Below, piece after piece: positions 17,267-25,852 of a stretch of 64,000 nt of DNA; within the stretch, counting starts at the first letter, position 1; every line of letters begins with the position of its first letter. The notes beneath the pieces are model-generated. The model did no database searches and was not told the origin of the DNA. It saw only the letters and a list, made by a program, of their open reading frames with translations. Source of the stretch: CAYPTB01 sp964413535 (GTDB taxonomy: Bacteria; Planctomycetota; UBA1135; GCA-002686595); assembly GCA_964413535.1 (NCBI GenBank), contig CAYPTB010000040.1, forward strand, positions 1-64,000, written 5' to 3'. The translations under genes were made by a program, and so were the position numbers.

Positions 17267-18253
17267 AGCGAGATTCCTTCCCTGGAGGGCGCCCTGAAGC
17301 TCGACACGCTCGAGCGCACGGTGCGCGACGTCTATGCCGAAGCGGCTCGCGAACCGGATCCGACGCTGTGCTCGATCGACGGCGGCGCGTGGAGCATGCC
17401 CGGTCTGCACGTGCCGCCCATCATGCGCGAGATGAACTACGGCTGCGGCTCGACGGTCGATCCCTCCGACCTCGCGGGCGACCGGCCGGTGGTCTACATC
17501 GGCGTCGGCGGCGGCCTCGAAGCCCTGCAGCTCGCCTACTTCCGGCGTCGGCCCGGAGGCGTGATCGCCGTCGACCCCGTGCCCGAGATGCGGGCGGTCG
17601 CGGCTCGAAACCTCGTCGCCGCGGCGCGGATGAATCCGTGGTTCGAGCCGGAGTTCGTGCGCATCCTGGACGGGACCGCCACCGAGCTCCCCCTCGAGGA
17701 CGGCGCGGCCGACCTCGTGGCGCAGAACTGCCTGTTCAACGTGTTCCGCGACCGGGATCTCGATCGGGCGTTGGGCGAGGCGCACCGCGCGCTCGCGCCC
17801 GGCGGCCGGCTCTCGATCAGCGATCCGATCGCGACGCGACCGATCCCCGAGGCACTGCGCAGGAACGAGACGCTGCGCGCGCGCTGCTGCTCGGGTTGTC
17901 GAACCTACGCGGAGTACGTCGCCTTCCTGCACGCGGCGGGCTTCGGTCGCATCGTGCTGCGCGCCAAGCGGCCCTACCGCATGCTCCTGCCGAGCGAGTT
18001 CCCCGAGGTCGACGAGCCGCTCTTGCTCGAGAGCATCGACCTCGTCGCGCTGCGCGTCGCCGCGGCGACGGGCGAGGTCTTCTCCGGCCGCACGGCCATC
18101 TACCTCGGCCGCGGGAGCTTCGCCTTCGGCTCCGCGAGCCTGCGCGCCGGGATGCCCGTGCCCGTCTCCGACGCCGTCGCCCAGGAGCTCGCCCTGCGGC
18201 CCGACTTCCACGTCACGCCCGCGACCTACCATGCCTCCGCAGGTTGCTGCTGA
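17264..18253 (+). CDS. arsM: Arsenite S-adenosylmethionine methyltransferase, arsenosugar-biosynthesis type
   Basis: Methylates arsenite, producing methylated arsenicals for detoxification or as arsenosugar precursors. The 329-residue product matches the arsenosugar-pathway ArsM pattern: MREMNYGCGSTV (Cys61), SAM-binding VVYIGVGGGLEALQLAYF (77-94), VDPVPEM, QNCLFNVF (Cys156), SISDPIATRPIPE, CCSGC at 208-212, RRPYR-like KRPYRML, FSGRTAIYLG and a terminal Gly-Cys-Cys. Several cysteines could bind As(III). The usual partner ArsS (radical SAM) is absent from the window. It overlaps the next small gene by 23 bases, forming a three-gene translationally coupled unit. Confidence 0.88.
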   Translation: MSEIPSLEGALKLDTLERTVRDVYAEAAREPDPTLCSIDGGAWSMPGLHVPPIMREMNYGCGSTVDPSDLAGDRPVVYIGVGGGLEALQLAYFRRRPGGVIAVDPVPEMRAVAARNLVAAARMNPWFEPEFVRILDGTATELPLEDGAADLVAQNCLFNVFRDRDLDRALGEAHRALAPGGRLSISDPIATRPIPEALRRNETLRARCCSGCRTYAEYVAFLHAAGFGRIVLRAKRPYRMLLPSEFPEVDEPLLLESIDLVALRVAAATGEVFSGRTAIYLGRGSFAFGSASLRAGMPVPVSDAVAQELALRPDFHVTPATYHASAGCC

Positions 18254-18464
18254 GCGCGAGCTCGTCCCCGTCGCGCGCCGCGAGCCGCCGCCCGCCAGCC
18301 GGCGCGTCCCGGTCGTGCGCACGATCTACGGCGAGGCCGACGGCCAGCCGCTGCCCGAGCCCGACCCCGGCGACGCGACCCGGCGCGAGTTCGCCTGGAT
18401 GACGCTGCACGAGTACGTGCCGAGCCGACCGGTGACCTATCCGTTCGAGGACCGTGACCGGTGA
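18231..18464 (+). CDS. Small protein of unknown function in the arsM operon
   Basis: 77 residues, no recognised family. The first half is Arg/Pro-rich; the second half looks ordered (VVRTIYGEADGQPLP, then REFAWMTLHEYVPSRPVTYP). Its ATG lies inside the arsM 3' end and its TGA overlaps the GTG of the COG0523 gene (GTGA at 18461-18464), so it is flanked on both sides by overlapping genes. That arrangement is the main evidence that it is translated. No cysteines and no signal peptide, so it is likely cytosolic and unlikely to bind arsenic directly. Confidence 0.65.
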   Translation: MPPQVAAERELVPVARREPPPASRRVPVVRTIYGEADGQPLPEPDPGDATRREFAWMTLHEYVPSRPVTYPFEDRDR

Positions 18465-19561
18465 CGAACGCGCGTCCGCTCCTGTGCGTCGTCGGCGGCT
18501 TCCTCGGGGCCGGCAAGACGACCGCTCTCCTGCATCTGGCCGAGTTGCTGCGCGCCGAGGGCCGACGCATCGGCCTGGTGATGAACGACCAGGCCGACGA
18601 CCTGGTCGACACGGGCAACGTGAGCCACGCCGGCTTCGCCGTGCAGCAGGTGGCGGGAGCGTGCTTCTGCTGCAAGTTCGACGATCTCGCCCGGGCCGTC
18701 GAGACGCTGCGCACGGCGGAACGGCCCGACGTGTTGCTGGCCGAACCCGTCGGGAGCTGCACCGACCTTGCCGCCACGGTGCTGGCGCCGTTCCGCCGCT
18801 TCCACGGCGCCGAGTACGCCGTGGCGCCCTACAGCGTGCTGCTCGACCCGTTGCGCGCGCGCCAGTTGCTGATCGAGCGCGGCTTCGGCGGCTTCTCGCC
18901 CAAGGTGGCGTACATCTTCCAGAAGCAGCTCGAGGAGGCGAGCGTCGTCTGCGTGAGCAAGTGCGACCTCTTGGACGAGCGCGAGCGGGACGAGTTGCTC
19001 GAGGCGGTCGCGCGCGAGTTCCCGCGAGCGCGCGTGCTCGCGCTCTCGGCGCGCACCGGCGAGGGCTTCGCCGCCTGGCGCGCGATCCTCGAGTCGGAGA
19101 GGCCCGCCTCCGACCACATCGTCGAGGTCGACTACGACGTCTACGCGGCGGGCGAGGCCGAGCTCGGCTGGCTGAACCTCGCGCTCGAGCTCCGCTCCGC
19201 GCAGCCCTTCGACGCCGACGCGCTCGTGCGCGACCTCGTGGGACGGCTGGCGCGCGCGGTGGACGAGGACGACGGCGAGATCGCGCACATCAAGGCCCTG
19301 CTCGAGTCCGACGGCGAGGCCGCGGTGAGCAACGTGGTGCACGGCGCGGGCGCGGTGAGCGTGTCGCGCTCGATGGGCAAGCCCGTCCGATCCGGGCGCT
19401 TGCTCGTCAACGCCCGCGTGCACCTCGACCCCGCGCGCCTGCACGCGGCGACCACCCGCGCCCTGGACGAAGCGCTGCACGCCCAGGGCGTCGCCGCAGA
19501 GGTGACGCGCGAGGCCCATTTCCGCCCGGGACGCCCCGTTCCGACCCACCGCTTCGCCTGA
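18461..19561 (+). CDS. COG0523/CobW-family P-loop GTPase (putative metallochaperone)
   Basis: 366-residue G3E GTPase. Walker A is GGFLGAGKTT (residues 12-21); the family metal-binding motif appears as CFCC at 68-71 (CxCC); the guanine-specificity motif reads SKCDLL. Related proteins deliver zinc, cobalt, iron or nickel to client enzymes. The C-terminal region resembles CobW_C (residues about 260-350) without a His-rich stretch. The GTG start overlaps the preceding stop. Placement in an arsM operon suggests a role in supplying or removing a thiophilic metal or metalloid; this is inferred from context only. Confidence 0.88.
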   Translation: MTNARPLLCVVGGFLGAGKTTALLHLAELLRAEGRRIGLVMNDQADDLVDTGNVSHAGFAVQQVAGACFCCKFDDLARAVETLRTAERPDVLLAEPVGSCTDLAATVLAPFRRFHGAEYAVAPYSVLLDPLRARQLLIERGFGGFSPKVAYIFQKQLEEASVVCVSKCDLLDERERDELLEAVAREFPRARVLALSARTGEGFAAWRAILESERPASDHIVEVDYDVYAAGEAELGWLNLALELRSAQPFDADALVRDLVGRLARAVDEDDGEIAHIKALLESDGEAAVSNVVHGAGAVSVSRSMGKPVRSGRLLVNARVHLDPARLHAATTRALDEALHAQGVAAEVTREAHFRPGRPVPTHRFA

Positions 19562-19712
19562 ACCCTGCCCTCCGAGCCCACGTCGTCCCCCTGGAACTCT
19601 CGTCCACGACGGCGAAAGCCTGCGACCGGCGCAACGATCGCGGCGCGGCCGAGATCGCTCTGACTTCGGTTGCTATCCTCCCCCGCCGCCGCGCGAGCGC
19701 AGGAGCAACGCC

Positions 19713-20357
19713 ATGAACGTCATGAAGGTCGTGGGCATCGGTTGTCTGGGTTGCCTGGGCCTGGTCGTGGTGCTCGGGGTCGTGGGCTTCATGCTGCTCC
19801 CCGACGGCTACCAGGTCTCGCGCTCGATCGAGATCGCTGCGCCCCCCGCGACGGTGTTCCCGCTGGTCGATACACCGCACCGCTGGCCGGAATGGGATCC
19901 GTGGACGCACATCGATCCCTCGATGACGAACGAGTTCAGCGGACCCGAGTCCGGCGTGGGCGCGAAGGGCACCTGGACGAGCCAGAACGACGAGGTCGGC
20001 AGCGGCTCCTTCACGATCGTGGAGAGCGTGCCCAACCAACGGGTCGTCATGGACCTCGATGTCCCCGGCGTGGACATGACACCGCGCGGGACGCTGACCT
20101 TCGAGCCCACGCCGCTCGGAACGCGCGTCACGTGGACGAACGAGGACGAGCTCTCCGGCGGCTACCGCGTCTTCGGACTCGCCGCGGAAGCTCTGCTGGG
20201 CCCGATGGTCGAGACGGGCCTGCGCGACCTGAAGGAGATCGCGGAGCGCGAGGCGTCCGCCGACGACCAGGTCGAGAAGCCCCTCGGGGAATCCAACGAA
20301 CCCGTCGAGCCGCTCGACTACCTCCCGGACGACGGCAGAGACGAGGCGGACTACTAG
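19713..20357 (+). CDS. SRPBCC-family (polyketide cyclase-like) membrane-anchored protein
   Basis: 214 residues: an N-terminal membrane segment (about residues 6-28) followed by an SRPBCC/START-like lipid-binding domain. That domain is recognised by YQVSRSIEIAAPPATVFPLV, the WPEWDPW motif, and the closing amphipathic helix GPMVETGLRDLKEIAE. The C-terminal 35 residues are acidic and probably disordered. The ATG has an AGGAG site eight bases upstream. It precedes pdxJ by 23 bases on the same strand. The ligand is unknown. Confidence 0.82.
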   Translation: MNVMKVVGIGCLGCLGLVVVLGVVGFMLLPDGYQVSRSIEIAAPPATVFPLVDTPHRWPEWDPWTHIDPSMTNEFSGPESGVGAKGTWTSQNDEVGSGSFTIVESVPNQRVVMDLDVPGVDMTPRGTLTFEPTPLGTRVTWTNEDELSGGYRVFGLAAEALLGPMVETGLRDLKEIAEREASADDQVEKPLGESNEPVEPLDYLPDDGRDEADY

Positions 20358-20380
20358 AGTCCGCGCCGCACCCACGCGCC

Positions 20381-21100
20381 ATGGTTCACCTGCACGTCAA
20401 CGTCGACCACGTCGCCACGCTGCGCCAGGCGCGCCGCGGCCTCGTTCCCGACCCGGTGGCCTGGGCCCTCGCCGCGGAGCGCGCGGGCGCGCACGGCATC
20501 ACCTGCCACCTGCGCAAGGATCGCCGGCACATCCAGGACGAGGACGTGCGGCGGCTGCGGGCGTCCGTGAAGACGCTCTTGAACCTCGAGACGTCGCTCG
20601 ACCCGGAGATGATCGGCCTCGCGCTCGAGAGCGGGGCGAACTGCTTCTGCTTGGTCCCGGAGAACCGCCAGGAGGTGACCACCGAGGGCGGGCTCGACGT
20701 CGCGGCGGAGCGCAAGCGCCTGCTCGAGGTCGTTCCGGCCCTGGCGCGCTCGGGCGGCGTCGTGAGCCTCTTCATCGAGCCCGACCGCCGCCAGCTCGAA
20801 GCCTCCGCCGAGGTCGGCGCGCTCTTCGTCGAGCTGCACACGGGCGCCTACGCCAACGCCGCCGGCGACGAGCGGCGGGTCGAGCTCGAGCGCCTGTTCG
20901 CCGCCGCCGCGCACGCGCGCTCCCTCGGCCTGCGCGTCAACGCCGGTCACGGCCTCGACTACGAGAACACGGGCGCCTTAGCACGCACGCCCGGGCTGGA
21001 GGAGGTCAACATCGGCCACGCGATCGTGTCCCACGCGCTCACCGTCGGCGTCGAGCGGGCGGTGCGCGAGATGCTGGAGATCCTCGCGCTCGCGGCGTAG
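20381..21100 (+). CDS. pdxJ: Pyridoxine 5'-phosphate synthase PdxJ
   Basis: Condenses 3-amino-1-hydroxyacetone phosphate with deoxyxylulose-5-phosphate to make pyridoxine phosphate (DXP-dependent B6 pathway). The 239-residue TIM barrel has the family segments VNVDHVATLRQARR, HGITCHLRKDRRHIQDEDV, NLETSL, CLVPENRQEVTTEGGLD, RVNAGHGLDYEN and EEVNIGHAIV. The ATG at 20381 is at the family-typical position. Key residues appear intact. Confidence 0.96.
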   Translation: MVHLHVNVDHVATLRQARRGLVPDPVAWALAAERAGAHGITCHLRKDRRHIQDEDVRRLRASVKTLLNLETSLDPEMIGLALESGANCFCLVPENRQEVTTEGGLDVAAERKRLLEVVPALARSGGVVSLFIEPDRRQLEASAEVGALFVELHTGAYANAAGDERRVELERLFAAAAHARSLGLRVNAGHGLDYENTGALARTPGLEEVNIGHAIVSHALTVGVERAVREMLEILALAA

Positions 21101-21163
21101 GGTGCGGCGCGTCGCCGGCTCGCGCGACTTTCGCCTTCCACCACCCGCGAGCGGGCGTCCGCC

Positions 21164-22054
21164 ATGAAGCCCCACTTCGAAGGCAGCTACGTCCCCCTCC
21201 CCACGCCCTTCACGCAGGGCGGCGCCGCGCTCGACCTCGGCGCGCTGCGGCGGCTCGTCGACTACCACCTCGAGCATCGCACGGCCGGGATCGTGCCGCT
21301 CGGGACGACCGGCGAGACGCCGACGCTCACGTCGCGCGAGTACGCCGAGGTGCTCGAGACGACCGTCGCGCACACGGCCGGCCGGAAGCCCGTGATCCCC
21401 GGCGTCGGCACGAACTGCACGCGCACGACCGTCGAGCGCGCGCGCTTCGCCGAGCGCGCCGGCGCCGACGCGGTGCTGGTCGTGACGCCCTACTACAACA
21501 AGCCCACCCCGCGCGGCCTGTTCCTGCACTACGCAGCCGTCGCGGAAGCGATCACGATCCCGATCGTGCTCTACAACGTGCCGAGCCGCACGGGCGTCGA
21601 CCTGAAGCCCGACGTCGTCCTCGAGCTCGCCCGCCGCTTTCCGCACGTCGCCGCCGTCAAGGAGGCGAGCACGTCGATCGAGCGCGCGCGCGAGCTCGCC
21701 GCGATCGAAGGCATCACGGTGCTGTGCGGCGAAGACGCGCTGGTCAGCGACTTCGCGCGCGCCGGCGCTCGCGGCTCCATCGCCGTGACGGCGAACGTCC
21801 TGCCCGACGAGCTGGCCGAGTGGATCGAGACCTCGCGCAACGGCGACCACCAGCGCGCCGCCGAGCTCTCGCTGCGCATCGTCCCGATCGCGAAGGCCAT
21901 GTTCGTCGAGACGAACCCGGCGCCCGTGAAGGCCGCCCTCGCCCTGCGCGGCCTGTGCGAACCCGACGTGCGCCTCCCGCTCGCGCCCCTCGAGCCCGCC
22001 TCACGCGCGAAGCTCGAAGCCGCGCTCGCGACCTCCGAGCGCGTCGCGACGTAG
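21164..22054 (+). CDS. dapA: 4-hydroxy-tetrahydrodipicolinate synthase
   Basis: Condenses pyruvate with aspartate semialdehyde in lysine and diaminopimelate synthesis. 296 residues, normal for DapA. It shows the GTTGETPTL motif (47-55), VVTPYYNKPT (Tyr110/111), the catalytic Tyr137 in LYNVPSRTG and the Schiff-base Lys166 in AAVKEAS. It lies 63 bases after pdxJ on the same strand. Some DapA homologues act on other substrates, but the full residue set supports DapA itself. Confidence 0.93.
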   Translation: MKPHFEGSYVPLPTPFTQGGAALDLGALRRLVDYHLEHRTAGIVPLGTTGETPTLTSREYAEVLETTVAHTAGRKPVIPGVGTNCTRTTVERARFAERAGADAVLVVTPYYNKPTPRGLFLHYAAVAEAITIPIVLYNVPSRTGVDLKPDVVLELARRFPHVAAVKEASTSIERARELAAIEGITVLCGEDALVSDFARAGARGSIAVTANVLPDELAEWIETSRNGDHQRAAELSLRIVPIAKAMFVETNPAPVKAALALRGLCEPDVRLPLAPLEPASRAKLEAALATSERVAT

Positions 22055-22171
22055 ACGAGCCGTTCGGGAGGAACGCTCCCCGGGAAGCGCAGGAACCGTC
22101 CCGCGGTCGAGCCCCAGTCCGCGGGGAGTAGGATCGTTCGCTCGCCGGCCATTCGATCCGGCGCTTCCGCC

Positions 22172-23632
22172 GTGCACGTCGCGATCCAATCCCTCTCGCT
22201 GCTCCTCCTCGTCGCGCTGGCTCCGCTCGCGCGGCCCGTGGAGGAGCCCGATCGGGAGAACCACCCCAACGTCCTGCTCCTCGTGGTCGACGACCTGCGG
22301 AACGAGCTCGGCTGCTACGGCGGCCCGGCGCGCTCGCCGCGCATCGACGCGTTCGCGAAGACGAGCGTGCGCTTCGAGCGCGCCTACTGCATGGTGCCGA
22401 CCTGCGGCGCGTCGCGCGCGAGCCTGTTCACGGGCGTGCGGCCCGCGCTCGATCGGTTCTACGACTTCCAGTCGCGCTGCGATCGCGACGCGCCGCAGGC
22501 GACGCCGCTGCACGCCTACTTCCGCTCGGAGGGCTACACGACGCTGTCGCTCGGCAAGGTGCTGCACGTCGAGGCGGACTCGGCGGCGGGCTGGAGCGCC
22601 CCGCCGTGGCGGCCCGACGAGCGGGGCTTCCAGCGCTCGGGTCCGCCCGAGTCGCTGCCCGACGAGGCGACGCGGCAGAAGATGCGCGCCGGCCTCTCGC
22701 GCGGCTTCCCGTTCGGCTACACGGAACAACCCGACGACGCGCTGCCGGACGGCAAGCTCGCGGACGAGGCGATCCGGCGCCTGCGCGAGCTCGAAGGCGG
22801 CGACGCGCCCTTCTTCCTGGCCGTGGGCTTCTCGAAGCCGCACCTGCCGTTCTTCGCGCCGAAGAGTTCCTACGCGCTCTACGAGCACGACGACGTGCGG
22901 CTGCCGGCGAACTACCGCGCAACGCCCGACGGCGCGCCTCCCGACGCGCTCGGCACGTGGGGCGAGCTGCGCAACTACGACGGCGTGCCGGCGAAGGGCG
23001 CCGTGTCGGACGACGTCGCGCAGTGGCTGATCCACGGCTACCGCGCCTGCGTCTCCTTCGTCGACGCGCAGGTCGGACGCGTGCTGGACGAGGTGGACGC
23101 GCTCGGCCTGCGCGACGACACGATCGTCGTGCTGCTCGGCGACCACGGCTGGCAGCTCGGCGAGCACACGCTGTGGGCCAAGCAGTGCCTGTTCGAGACC
23201 TCGCTCGGCGCGCCGCTCCTCGTGCGCGCGCCGGGCCAGGCCTCGGGCGTCTCCACGCGCGCGCTCGTCGAGTTCGTCGACGTCTACCCGACCCTGTGCG
23301 AGCTCGCCGGGCTCCCGCTGCCTTCCCACCTCGAGGGCCGAAGCTTCGCGCCGCTCCTGTCGGAGCCCGACCGTCCGTGGAAGGAGTTCACGATCGCGCG
23401 CTTCCGCCGGGGCGACTCGATCAAGACCGACAGCCACCGCTACAGCGAGTTCCGCGACGCGCAGGGCGAGCTCGTCGGCCGCATGCTCTACGACCACGCC
23501 GCCGACCCGCGCGAGAACGCGAACGTGGCCGAGCTCCCCGAGCACCGCGCGCTCGTCGAATCCCTCGCCCGCACCCTGCACGAAAACATGGGCCAGCCGC
23601 GGCCGGAGCGGCCCCGGCGCGGGCGCCGATGA
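22172..23632 (+). CDS. Exported sulfatase, iduronate-2-sulfatase-like
   Basis: 486 residues with an N-terminal export signal (GTG start, hydrophobic residues about 5-20). Sulfatase hallmarks: metal-binding LLLVVDDLR, the formylglycine motif Cys78-Gly-Ala-Ser-Arg82 (C-x-A-S-R variant followed by ASLFTG), LSLGKVLH, GFSKPHLPF and LLGDHGWQLGEHTLWAK. The domain layout resembles iduronate-2-sulfatases, which act on sulfated glycans outside the cytoplasm. The Cys must be converted to formylglycine. It is the only sulfatase-superfamily member in the window with the Cys motif. Confidence 0.9.
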   Translation: MHVAIQSLSLLLLVALAPLARPVEEPDRENHPNVLLLVVDDLRNELGCYGGPARSPRIDAFAKTSVRFERAYCMVPTCGASRASLFTGVRPALDRFYDFQSRCDRDAPQATPLHAYFRSEGYTTLSLGKVLHVEADSAAGWSAPPWRPDERGFQRSGPPESLPDEATRQKMRAGLSRGFPFGYTEQPDDALPDGKLADEAIRRLRELEGGDAPFFLAVGFSKPHLPFFAPKSSYALYEHDDVRLPANYRATPDGAPPDALGTWGELRNYDGVPAKGAVSDDVAQWLIHGYRACVSFVDAQVGRVLDEVDALGLRDDTIVVLLGDHGWQLGEHTLWAKQCLFETSLGAPLLVRAPGQASGVSTRALVEFVDVYPTLCELAGLPLPSHLEGRSFAPLLSEPDRPWKEFTIARFRRGDSIKTDSHRYSEFRDAQGELVGRMLYDHAADPRENANVAELPEHRALVESLARTLHENMGQPRPERPRRGRR

Positions 23633-23747
23633 GCGCGGGTGGAGAGGCTCTTGCGGTCATCGCAAGCGCGTGCTCCTCTCGACCGGAACCACGCCACGTC
23701 CGACGCCGAGACGCCGTTCCGCGCGGCCGAATGAATCGGAGTCGTCC

Positions 23748-24620
23748 ATGAGCTCGCTTCGACTCGTCACGATCGCGTGTCTCTTGCTCGCGAGCTCGCT
23801 GTTCGCGTCCGCCGCGGGCTCGACTGCGAACTTGAATCGGCACCTATCGCGAGGTGCGAATATCGATCTCGGACCGGGTTGGTACGAGTACCGGCCGCGC
23901 GCGGACCTGCTCGCGAAGATCCCCGCCCTCTCGACCGGCACGGAGATCACGTTCCACTGGCAGCACACGCTCGACGACTGGAAGTCCGTCGCCGCGTCGG
24001 TCACGCAGCGCGTACCCGTCGACTACGTCCCGACCGAGCGGATGCTCCTGAGCGACCCGGCGCGGCTCGTCGTGGCGGGCAAGGCGCCCGACGGCGCCGC
24101 GCTGATCGAGGTGTGGGAGCTCGGTATGCCCGAGATCGTCCGAACGATCGACCCCGTCACGGGCGAGACCGTCGCGAGCCTCCAGCCGCCCGCGATCGGA
24201 GCCGTGACCGAGGTCTACCGCGAGCAGGCGGCCGGCCGCGAGGAAGTGCTCGCGCTCTTCCGCGACCAGAGCTCGCGCGACTCCAGCACGCTCTTCGTCT
24301 TCTTCGGCGGCGCGCGCGACGTGTATGCGCTCGACCTCGCGACGCGGACGTGCTCGCTCGCCTTCAGCAGCACGGAGCCGGCGCCGGTGCCCGTGCAGGC
24401 CGAGCTCGGGTACCCCCACTTCGACACGTTCTGGGCGCGCCGCCATCGCGACCACGGAGCCGTGTACGTCTTCGGCGTCGAAGCGTCGTCGACCTCCCCC
24501 ACCGTGGTCCTGCGCGACCGCGACGCGAACGGCACGCTCGACGACTCGCTCGTCGTCCGCGACTTCGCGCAGTGGGAGGCCCTCGGCTTCGCCGGCGACT
24601 CGGACCGCTGGGGGGAGTAG
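23748..24620 (+). CDS. Exported protein of unknown function
   Basis: 290 residues. The ATG at 23748 begins a clear signal peptide (SSLRLVTIACLLLASSLF, cleavage near ASAAG). The mature part is Asp- and Thr-rich with short beta-strand phrases such as LIEVWELGMPEIVRTIDPVT, RDVYALDLATRTCSLAF and TVVLRDRDANGTLDDSLVVRD, a pattern reminiscent of beta-propeller or EF-hand-like secreted proteins, but no domain is identified. It follows the sulfatase by 115 bases on the same strand. Confidence 0.72.
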   Translation: MSSLRLVTIACLLLASSLFASAAGSTANLNRHLSRGANIDLGPGWYEYRPRADLLAKIPALSTGTEITFHWQHTLDDWKSVAASVTQRVPVDYVPTERMLLSDPARLVVAGKAPDGAALIEVWELGMPEIVRTIDPVTGETVASLQPPAIGAVTEVYREQAAGREEVLALFRDQSSRDSSTLFVFFGGARDVYALDLATRTCSLAFSSTEPAPVPVQAELGYPHFDTFWARRHRDHGAVYVFGVEASSTSPTVVLRDRDANGTLDDSLVVRDFAQWEALGFAGDSDRWGE

Positions 24621-24685
24621 CGGACGCACGACCGCACGACGCACGTCATCCGTCACGGAACCGCTGCGGTGGTAGGGTTTCCACG

Positions 24686-25297
24686 ATGGACCTGCGGCCG
24701 TTGATCCTCCTCGCGCTCCTCGGCTGCGCGCCTTCTCCGTCCGCGTCGGGAGCGGTCGATGCGCCCGCGACGGATTCCAGGGCAGCCGCTTCCGAGCCCT
24801 GCGTCTTCGTGGAACGACTCCGAGCGGTTGCGGGCGACCTCGATCCGGAGCGCGATCTCGATGCCGCTGGGTCGGCTGCCTTCCGGCTGCTCGCGAGCGC
24901 TCCCGACGGAAGGACGGGCTACTTCGTGTGGGGTGATGGCGCCGGCGCGATGAGCGAGCCTTCCGAGCGCATTCGGGCGATCTGGGCGCTCTGGGGAGGC
25001 GAAAGTGCGGCGCGTGCTTTCGCCGCGTTGTACCTGGCGTCCGACACGGGGAGCACCGGTCAGTTCGCCGCACTCATCGGCTTGCGCCACCGCGCGCCCG
25101 CCGCGTTCGAGGACGCGGCCCGGCACTTCGAGCATACGGGCGCGCACTTCCTGCTCTTCCAGTTCCCCTCCGACATGATGTGCGGAGCGCCCTGGCAGGA
25201 GAATCGACCCGACGGGCTGCGCGAGTACGTCGACGCCCTGCGCCTCGCGGAGTTCGAGCTCCGCTGGGAAGCACAGATCGCGGTTTCGAACCGTTGA
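24686..25297 (+). CDS. Putative lipoprotein of unknown function
   Basis: 203 residues. The N-terminus MDLRPLILLALLGC has a lipobox (LLGC), so the product is probably lipidated at Cys14 and exported. The rest is mostly helical with a Trp-containing centre (IRAIWALWGGESAARAFAALY) and HFEHTGAHFLLFQF. No known domain. It converges with the HTH/coiled-coil gene nine bases away. Confidence 0.72.
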   Translation: MDLRPLILLALLGCAPSPSASGAVDAPATDSRAAASEPCVFVERLRAVAGDLDPERDLDAAGSAAFRLLASAPDGRTGYFVWGDGAGAMSEPSERIRAIWALWGGESAARAFAALYLASDTGSTGQFAALIGLRHRAPAAFEDAARHFEHTGAHFLLFQFPSDMMCGAPWQENRPDGLREYVDALRLAEFELRWEAQIAVSNR

Positions 25298-25306
25298 CCG
25301 CGCCGC

Positions 25307-25798
25307 TCAGGCGCGGGGCGCGTGGAGCGACTCGTAGCGCGCGAGCAGGGCTTCCTTCTGGCCGAGGACGCGCGCGAGCGTCATCTCGCGGCGGCGGGAC
25401 TCGGCCAGGGTCGCTTCGAGCTCGCGCAGGCGCGCGGTCGTGCGCTCCTCGAGGCGGTCGGTGTAGCGCTGGAGGGAGCGCTCGACACGCTCGCTCGTCG
25501 CGAGCTCGCCCTCGAGGCGCGCCACGCGTGTCCGCAGCGCGTGGCCCTCGTCTTCGGTCGCGCGCCGCGTCGCGTCGTGGCGGCGGTGCAAGCGCTCGAG
25601 CTCGGCCAGCGGGACGACGGCCACCGCGCGGCCGCGGCGCACGACGCGCCGGACCGTGAGCTCGCCCGCGCGCACCGCGGCCTCGAGCTCGGCGCGCGAG
25701 AGACCGGACGCCCAGACGGCCTCGGCCAGGGTCAGGACGGCCCCGGGGAAGCGGCTCTCGGTCGCGGTGCTCGCCATGCTTGCATCGGTTTCCGGCAC
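25307..25798 (-). CDS. HTH-like DNA-binding protein with C-terminal coiled coil
   Basis: 163 residues. Residues about 20-70 resemble an excisionase/MerR-type winged helix-turn-helix (LTLAEAVWASGLSRAELEAA, then VRRVVRRGRAVAVVPLAELERL). Residues 80-155 form a long charged coiled coil. The longest start is GTG at 25798; an ATG at 25777 (MASTATESRF) is equally possible. No effector domain. It could be a small regulator or nucleoid-associated protein; targets unknown. Confidence 0.65.
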   Translation of the reverse strand: MPETDASMASTATESRFPGAVLTLAEAVWASGLSRAELEAAVRAGELTVRRVVRRGRAVAVVPLAELERLHRRHDATRRATEDEGHALRTRVARLEGELATSERVERSLQRYTDRLEERTTARLRELEATLAESRRREMTLARVLGQKEALLARYESLHAPRA

Positions 25799-25852
25799 GG
25801 ACGCGTTATGGCAAGTCGGAGCGGGCGATGGAAGGGAGGAGCGAACGGCCCG

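Noticed and set aside
14333..18253. A 1306-codon open frame across glutamine synthetase and arsM
   Set aside because: Only its last 329 codons are real (arsM). The rest is an Arg/Ala-rich shadow of glutamine synthetase in another frame, as is usual in high-GC DNA.
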